From positions 35,479 to 99,478 of the forward strand of contig JBDHWQ010000013.1 of NCBI GenBank assembly GCA_039810245.1: a stretch of DNA of 64,000 nucleotides, read 5' to 3'. How positions within the stretch are numbered: the first letter of the stretch is position 1; every line of letters begins with the position of its first letter. A model generated the notes under the pieces. The model searched no databases and was not told where the DNA came from. It saw only the letters and a list, made by a program, of their open reading frames with translations. Source of the stretch: CALDSL01 sp039810245. GTDB taxonomy: Bacteria > Chloroflexota > Anaerolineae > Anaerolineales > Anaerolineaceae. The position numbers and the translations under genes are program-made. Below, in pieces: positions 60,571-64,000 of this stretch.

Positions 60571-60813
60571 ATAGGACTCGAACCTACGACCTCCGCTGTG
60601 TACGTGGTCCCCTCAATGGGGAATAGCGAGGCTAGGGGTTTTGTGGGCGGTATAGGACTCGAACCTACGACCTCCGCTGTGTACGTAGTTCCCTGAATGG
60701 GGAATAGCGAGGCTAGGGGTTTTGTGGGCGGTATAGGACTCGAACCTACGACCTCCGCTGTGTACGTAGTCCCCTGAATGGGGAATAGCGAGGCTAAGGG
60801 TTTTGTGGGCGGT
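60571..60813 (-). repeat. Three 81-bp tandem repeats carrying the tRNA-Val 3' end
   Basis: The string ATAGGACTCGAACCTACGAC starts at 60571, 60652, 60733 and, in the real tRNA, at 60814, giving an exact 81-bp period. Each unit holds the last 35-40 nt of tRNA-Val (end of anticodon stem, T-arm, 3' acceptor strand). About 40 nt follow that include a TCCCC/GGGGA hairpin and a CTAGCCTCGC segment. Units differ at only a few bases; the outermost copy has lost its acceptor part. The open frame through the array is an artefact of the period being a multiple of three. Confidence 0.9.
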
Positions 60814-60879
60814 ATAGGACTCGAACCTACGACCTCCGCTGTGTAAAAGCGATGCTCTAACCAACTGAGCTAACCGCCC
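60806..60879 (-). tRNA. tRNA-Val (anticodon UAC)
   Basis: The minus strand folds with acceptor GGGCGGT / ACCGCCC, D-arm AGCTCAGTTGGTTAGAGC, anticodon stem TCGCT / AGCGG with loop TTTACAC (anticodon UAC), and T-arm TAGG-TTCGAGT-CCTA. CCA is not encoded. Its 3' end is copied three times downstream in 81-bp repeats. Confidence 0.94.
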
Positions 60880-60919
60880 CAGGCCGTTGCATTATACCCG
60901 AATTCTACCCGGTTGTGGA

Positions 60920-60925
60920 TATAAT
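60920..60925 (+). promoter_or_regulatory. -10 box of the FAH-family gene
   Basis: TATAAT lies about 40 nt before the start codon, in the gap between the divergent tRNA-Val and this gene. Confidence 0.5.
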
Positions 60926-60966
60926 TAACCGCGGACGTCATTTAAAATTCATATGGGAGGGGTGCA

Positions 60967-61752
60967 ATGCGCTTCATTCGCTATCAGATTGGCCAGGGAG
61001 AACCTCGCTTCGGCTGGGTATACGAAGACCGCGTGGGCAGTATCGAAGGCTCACCGTTTGGCGAATTCCGGCGTATGGAAGCCGAAACGCCGCTCGACAC
61101 AGTGCGCTTGCTGGCCCCGCTCCAGCCCGGCAAGATCATATGCGTCGGCCGCAACTACGTCGAACATGCCAAAGAACTGGACAACCCCGTGCCCGATATC
61201 CCCCTGCTGTTCTTTAAGCCGACATCAGCCGTAATCGCCACCGGCCAGAAAATTGTTCTGCCGCCGCAATCGCGCCAGGTAGATCACGAGGGCGAGCTGG
61301 TCGTGGTCATCGGCAAGCGCGGCCGCTGGATCCCGCCCGAGCGCGCTCAGGAGCACGTCTTCGGCTACACTATTGCCAATGACGTCACCGCGCGCGATCT
61401 GCAGAAGCGCGACGGCCAGTGGACCCGCGCTAAGGGCTTCGATACCTTCTGCCCGCTCGGCCCCTGGATTGAAACCGAGCTGGACCTGACAGACGCACTG
61501 GTCACCACCCGCGTTAACGGCGAAATGCGCCAGATGGGTTCCACCCGCGAGATGATCTTCAGCGTTCCACAGCTCATCACGTACGTTTCCTCAGTCATGA
61601 CCCTCGAAGTAGGTGACATCCTGCTCACCGGCACGCCCGCCGGCGTTGGCCCACTGACCGCCGGCGATGTGGTCGAGGTCAGCGTTGAAGGCATCGGCGA
61701 GCTGCGCAACCCGGTCGTTGCCGAAGACACCGAGCGCCGCACCGTGTCATAG
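60967..61752 (+). CDS. Fumarylacetoacetate hydrolase family protein
   Basis: The 261-residue protein begins with a short DUF2437-like N-terminus (RFIRYQIGQGEPRFGWVYED). The FAH fold follows: KIICVGRNYVEHAKEL, PLLFFKPTSAVIATG, VDHEGELVVVIGKRG with metal-binding acidic residues, GYTIANDVTARDLQ, KGFDTFCPLGPWI and ILLTGTPAGVGPL. Members hydrolyse or decarboxylate oxo-acids, for example acylpyruvase or HpcE-type enzymes. The substrate is unknown. Ribosome site GGGAGGGGTGCA. Confidence 0.92.
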   Translation: MRFIRYQIGQGEPRFGWVYEDRVGSIEGSPFGEFRRMEAETPLDTVRLLAPLQPGKIICVGRNYVEHAKELDNPVPDIPLLFFKPTSAVIATGQKIVLPPQSRQVDHEGELVVVIGKRGRWIPPERAQEHVFGYTIANDVTARDLQKRDGQWTRAKGFDTFCPLGPWIETELDLTDALVTTRVNGEMRQMGSTREMIFSVPQLITYVSSVMTLEVGDILLTGTPAGVGPLTAGDVVEVSVEGIGELRNPVVAEDTERRTVS

Positions 61753-61904
61753 CCCGGTGTTGGCGGTAAGTCGCCGCTACAGATACGTATTGTTTGAAGA
61801 AGCTATTCCAACCGTTCCACAAATGCGCCGGAGAATCGCACCACCGCGAGATAGGGTTCTCGCGGTGGTGCTTTCAGGAGAGAAAGGAGAAGAAGAGAAG
61901 AAAA

Positions 61905-62714
61905 TTACAGTACCGTGCTCATTTGCGGCTGCTTTGGTATGGAATAGCTCACCGGAGCGTTCGACAGCGGCGTGGCGATAACGAACATGCGCCCCCAGGA
62001 TGCGTCACCCTCGTTCAGAATGCAGGTCTGGAATACCACCCGGTCGCCCTGGGTGTACACCCGGTTGAAGACATCGCCCGCGCTCAGTTTGCGGCTGTTC
62101 GGGTCGCTCAGGTCAATAAAATCGGACTGCGGGCTGTTGGGCGAGAGCGCCTGGTAACGCAGAACCTCCTGCACCTGGTAATAGCGCAGGCTGCCATCGC
62201 CGTAGACCAGGATCACCACCGACGCTGGGGCCACCTGGTAAAACTGTTCGCCGGCCAGATAATTGTGCGCCAGCAGGCCTACCGTGTGAAAACGTTCCGC
62301 CGCGCGGAACTGCGTGGCAACGCCTGGTTCACCCGAGACGAAATTGGAATTGTTGTCCGGCTGCTGCAGGATGGGCATGGCCAACGTGCCGGGCACATAT
62401 ACACCCACCACCTGGTTTGGCGCTCCGTTCATGACGGTCTGCGCGAACAGGCTCAGGTCCATGTCATATTCCGGCGCCAGCGGCGCGGTTTCTGCGTAGG
62501 AAGGCGCCGGGGCGGGGGCCTGCGGCTGAGCGGGCGCTTGAACTGCCGGAACCACCGGAACGGCCACAACAGTCGGGATGAGACCCACCTGCGCGTTTGC
62601 GCCGGTCTGTGAAATTGGCCGGGTAGAACGAGCAGACACATTGCTATGGAAGAAGGTCAGGAAGGTGGCGAGTAGGGTCATAACGGTAATCATGATCAGC
62701 ATTCTGGATCTCAT
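61905..62714 (-). CDS. Sortase-like surface protein
   Basis: The 269-residue protein has an N-terminal membrane segment (MLIMITVMTLLATFLTFFHS), a Pro/Ala-rich linker (VQAPAQPQAPAPAPSYAE) and a sortase-like beta-barrel. The candidate catalytic residues are His in TVGLLAHNYLAGEQF, Cys in RVVFQTCILNE and Arg in WGRMFVIATPL, in the sortase order H-C-R. Class E/F-like sortases of this size are common in Chloroflexota. No LPXTG-type substrate gene is in the window. Ribosome site GGAG. Confidence 0.8.
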   Translation of the reverse strand: MRSRMLIMITVMTLLATFLTFFHSNVSARSTRPISQTGANAQVGLIPTVVAVPVVPAVQAPAQPQAPAPAPSYAETAPLAPEYDMDLSLFAQTVMNGAPNQVVGVYVPGTLAMPILQQPDNNSNFVSGEPGVATQFRAAERFHTVGLLAHNYLAGEQFYQVAPASVVILVYGDGSLRYYQVQEVLRYQALSPNSPQSDFIDLSDPNSRKLSAGDVFNRVYTQGDRVVFQTCILNEGDASWGRMFVIATPLSNAPVSYSIPKQPQMSTVL

Positions 62715-63170
62715 CGTAGCTCCACGACGGCAATGGGTAGGCTGCGGTTATTCGTCGGTTATGAAACGGTTATCTCTCGGATATTGATTAGATTGTATAG
62801 CGATCAACCTACTACGCCAATAGACAAATGTCATTTTGAAACGCTCTCTAACAATTCTGTAAGGGGCAATGTTAAAGAAAATGGCCAGTATTTTTCTCAA
62901 AATATCAATGATTATTTGTGTTGAAAACGGGAATTACACCAAAAACAGTCAATATAGTGAGGAATGTCATATCGCAAGGAAGTATCTATGCTTTATATAC
63001 CAGGCGGCTCTTTCGAAATTCTTGACAAACGCGCCGCTGTGCTCGATAATCACTGCTTGCCGAATGTAGCCAGCAAAGTTTGTTCCAGGCCTATTTCTGG
63101 GCCGTTTTTTGCATGGTATAATTCGATTATTCCGGGGAGCCATTCCTGAAACGTTTGAGGAGAAAAGGTC
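62715..63170. other. AT-rich intergenic region with the yebC promoter
   Basis: No gene is supported; the short frames here have no ribosome site. The region is visibly richer in A and T than its surroundings. Near its end is a TATAAT at 63117-63122 about 50 nt before the yebC start, and the ribosome site GAGGAGAAAAGG follows. Upstream of the sortase gene no clear promoter is seen. Confidence 0.5.
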
Positions 63171-63932
63171 ATGTCTGGTCATTCCAAGTGGGCAACCATT
63201 AAGCGCAAAAAGGGTGCGGAAGACGCCAAGCGCGGTGCAATATTTACACGCCTCACGCGTGAAATCGTGATGGCGGCGCGTGAAGGCGGCGGTGATGCGG
63301 AATCCAACTTTCGCCTGCGCCTCGCGATCGAAAAAGCGCGTGGCAGTAATATGCCGAAGGAAAACATCGAGCGCGCCATCAAGCGCGGCACGGGTGAATC
63401 CAAAGACGGGGTTACCTTCGAACAGGTATTTTATGAAGGCTATGCTTCCCACGGCGTTGCCCTGATGATCGAATGCCTGACCGAAAACCGCAACCGCACC
63501 GTTGCCGAGGTTCGCCACGTGCTCAGCCGTTCCGGCGGTGGCATGGGCGAGGCCGGTTCGGTGGGCTGGCAGTTCAAGCGCGCGGCCTATTTCTCGATCC
63601 CCAACGCGGCCAAGCAGTTTGACGCAATTTTTGAGCTGGCGGTAGAGAATGGCGCCGATGATGTCACCCTGGACGATGACGATGGCTCGGTAGAAGTGAT
63701 TGCCCCGGTGGAATCGTTCAAGCTGATTGTCGATGCCTTGCGCGCCAAGGGGATTAGCCCCGAAGAAGCTGAGCTGCGCATGCTGCCCACGCAGGAAATG
63801 GACCTCGGCGTTGACGAGACCATGTCCGTCCTTAAGATCATTGACGCCTTGGAAGAACTGGACGATGTGCAGAATGTGTATTCCAATCTGCATATCTCTG
63901 AGGAGGCCATGGCGGCCCTGGATTCCGAGTAA
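63171..63932 (+). CDS. yebC: YebC/PmpR family protein
   Basis: The 253-residue protein matches YebC end to end: MSGHSKWATIKRKKGAEDAK at the start, FRLRLAIEKARGSNMPKENI, ERAIKRGTGE, FEQVFYEGYASHGVALMIEC, TENRNRTVAEVRHVLSRSGG and DVQNVYSNLHISEEAMAALD at the end. YebC was called a transcription regulator; more recent work on the family points to a translation role that eases ribosome stalling at proline motifs. The yebC-ruvC order is conserved in many bacteria and is kept here, with 10 nt between the genes. Confidence 0.96.
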   Translation: MSGHSKWATIKRKKGAEDAKRGAIFTRLTREIVMAAREGGGDAESNFRLRLAIEKARGSNMPKENIERAIKRGTGESKDGVTFEQVFYEGYASHGVALMIECLTENRNRTVAEVRHVLSRSGGGMGEAGSVGWQFKRAAYFSIPNAAKQFDAIFELAVENGADDVTLDDDDGSVEVIAPVESFKLIVDALRAKGISPEEAELRMLPTQEMDLGVDETMSVLKIIDALEELDDVQNVYSNLHISEEAMAALDSE

Positions 63933-63942
63933 GGCGCGCCCA

Positions 63943-64000
63943 TGCTTGTGCTGGGAGTGGACCCTGGTACGGCGACCACCGGGTATGGCCTTGTGCGCGA
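63943..64000 (+). CDS. ruvC: RuvC Holliday junction resolvase, 3'-truncated by window edge
   Basis: Only the first 19 codons are visible, MLVLGVDPGTATTGYGLVR. The GVDPGTATTGYG motif with the first catalytic Asp is diagnostic for RuvC. It lies 10 nt after yebC in the usual yebC-ruvC-ruvAB order. The genome therefore also carries RuvC in addition to the RusA encoded at 4893. Confidence 0.92.

Noticed and set aside
60613..60864. An open frame of 83 codons with repeated HSGGRRFESYTAHKT
   Set aside because: It is produced by the 81-bp tRNA-Val repeat (a multiple of three) read on the minus strand; there is no ribosome site and it overlaps the tRNA.
60571..60879. CRISPR-like array
   Set aside because: The whole 81-bp unit is repeated including its spacer, the units contain a tRNA 3' end, and no cas genes are present.

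Overview
The window looks like chromosomal DNA of a Chloroflexota bacterium, most likely class Anaerolineae. This is inferred from protein style and gene content, not from a search. Clues are the TPR 'AAWLWLASCLDDPQ' signature fused to a parallel beta-helix, TAT-type L,D-transpeptidase and sortase-like surface proteins, a PqqD/radical-SAM/SPASM pair beside a Cys-tailed DUF2207 protein, an AttH/CrtC-type secreted protein behind an FtsX ABC transporter, and a tmRNA tag ending in LAA. GC looks moderately high (not computed). Both window edges cut genes (hemW at the left, ruvC at the right).

Layout. 1-13 kb: hemW (partial), L,D-transpeptidase, GH25 lysozyme, TPR/beta-helix protein, RusA resolvase with an SOS-type operator, cytochrome P450, a Bet/RecT annealing protein, a GT-C glycosyltransferase, ChaB, a DUF2254 membrane protein, and a NYN-LOTUS RNA-binding protein. 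13-19.5 kb: TreZ without TreY, a small membrane protein, an SGNH hydrolase, a thiolase/DUF35 pair, and KptA. 19.5-30.4 kb: a xylose/xyloside module (xylB, GH3 glycosidase, xylA, a three-gene sugar ABC importer, two LacI regulators) with visible LacI operators. 30.5-38.9 kb: a complete kdp potassium operon with two tiny membrane genes at its head (one is KdpF) and an extra small membrane protein between kdpB and kdpC, preceded by tandem KdpE-like repeats. 39-41.6 kb: a disturbed region with a gene fragment, a TMEM175 channel gene carrying two in-frame amber codons, a CPBP protease, and tRNA-Pro with a duplicated 3' end. 41.7-47.2 kb: a five-gene operon encoding a zinc-ribbon membrane protein, a DUF2207 protein with a (Cys-Ala)n tail, a radical SAM/SPASM enzyme, a second radical-SAM-like protein without cluster cysteines, and a methyltransferase. 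47.4-52.7 kb: ligA, an RlmI-like methyltransferase, a CPT-like kinase, a truncated pyruvate-kinase-like protein, and tmRNA. 52.7-64 kb: membrane proteins (VanZ, DUF1003), CorA, an ABC-FtsX/AttH export cluster, tRNA-Val followed by three 81-bp repeats of its own 3' end, an FAH-family hydrolase, a sortase-like protein, and the conserved yebC-ruvC pair.

The best candidate for an undescribed system is the 41.7-47.2 kb operon. An active radical SAM/SPASM enzyme, its catalytically dead-looking paralogue and a methyltransferase are co-transcribed with a membrane-anchored protein ending in seven alternating cysteines. This suggests post-translational modification of the Cys-Ala tail. The second-best signals are the tRNA 3'-end repeat structures found at both tRNA genes and the SOS-like box on rusA with a weaker match near bet.
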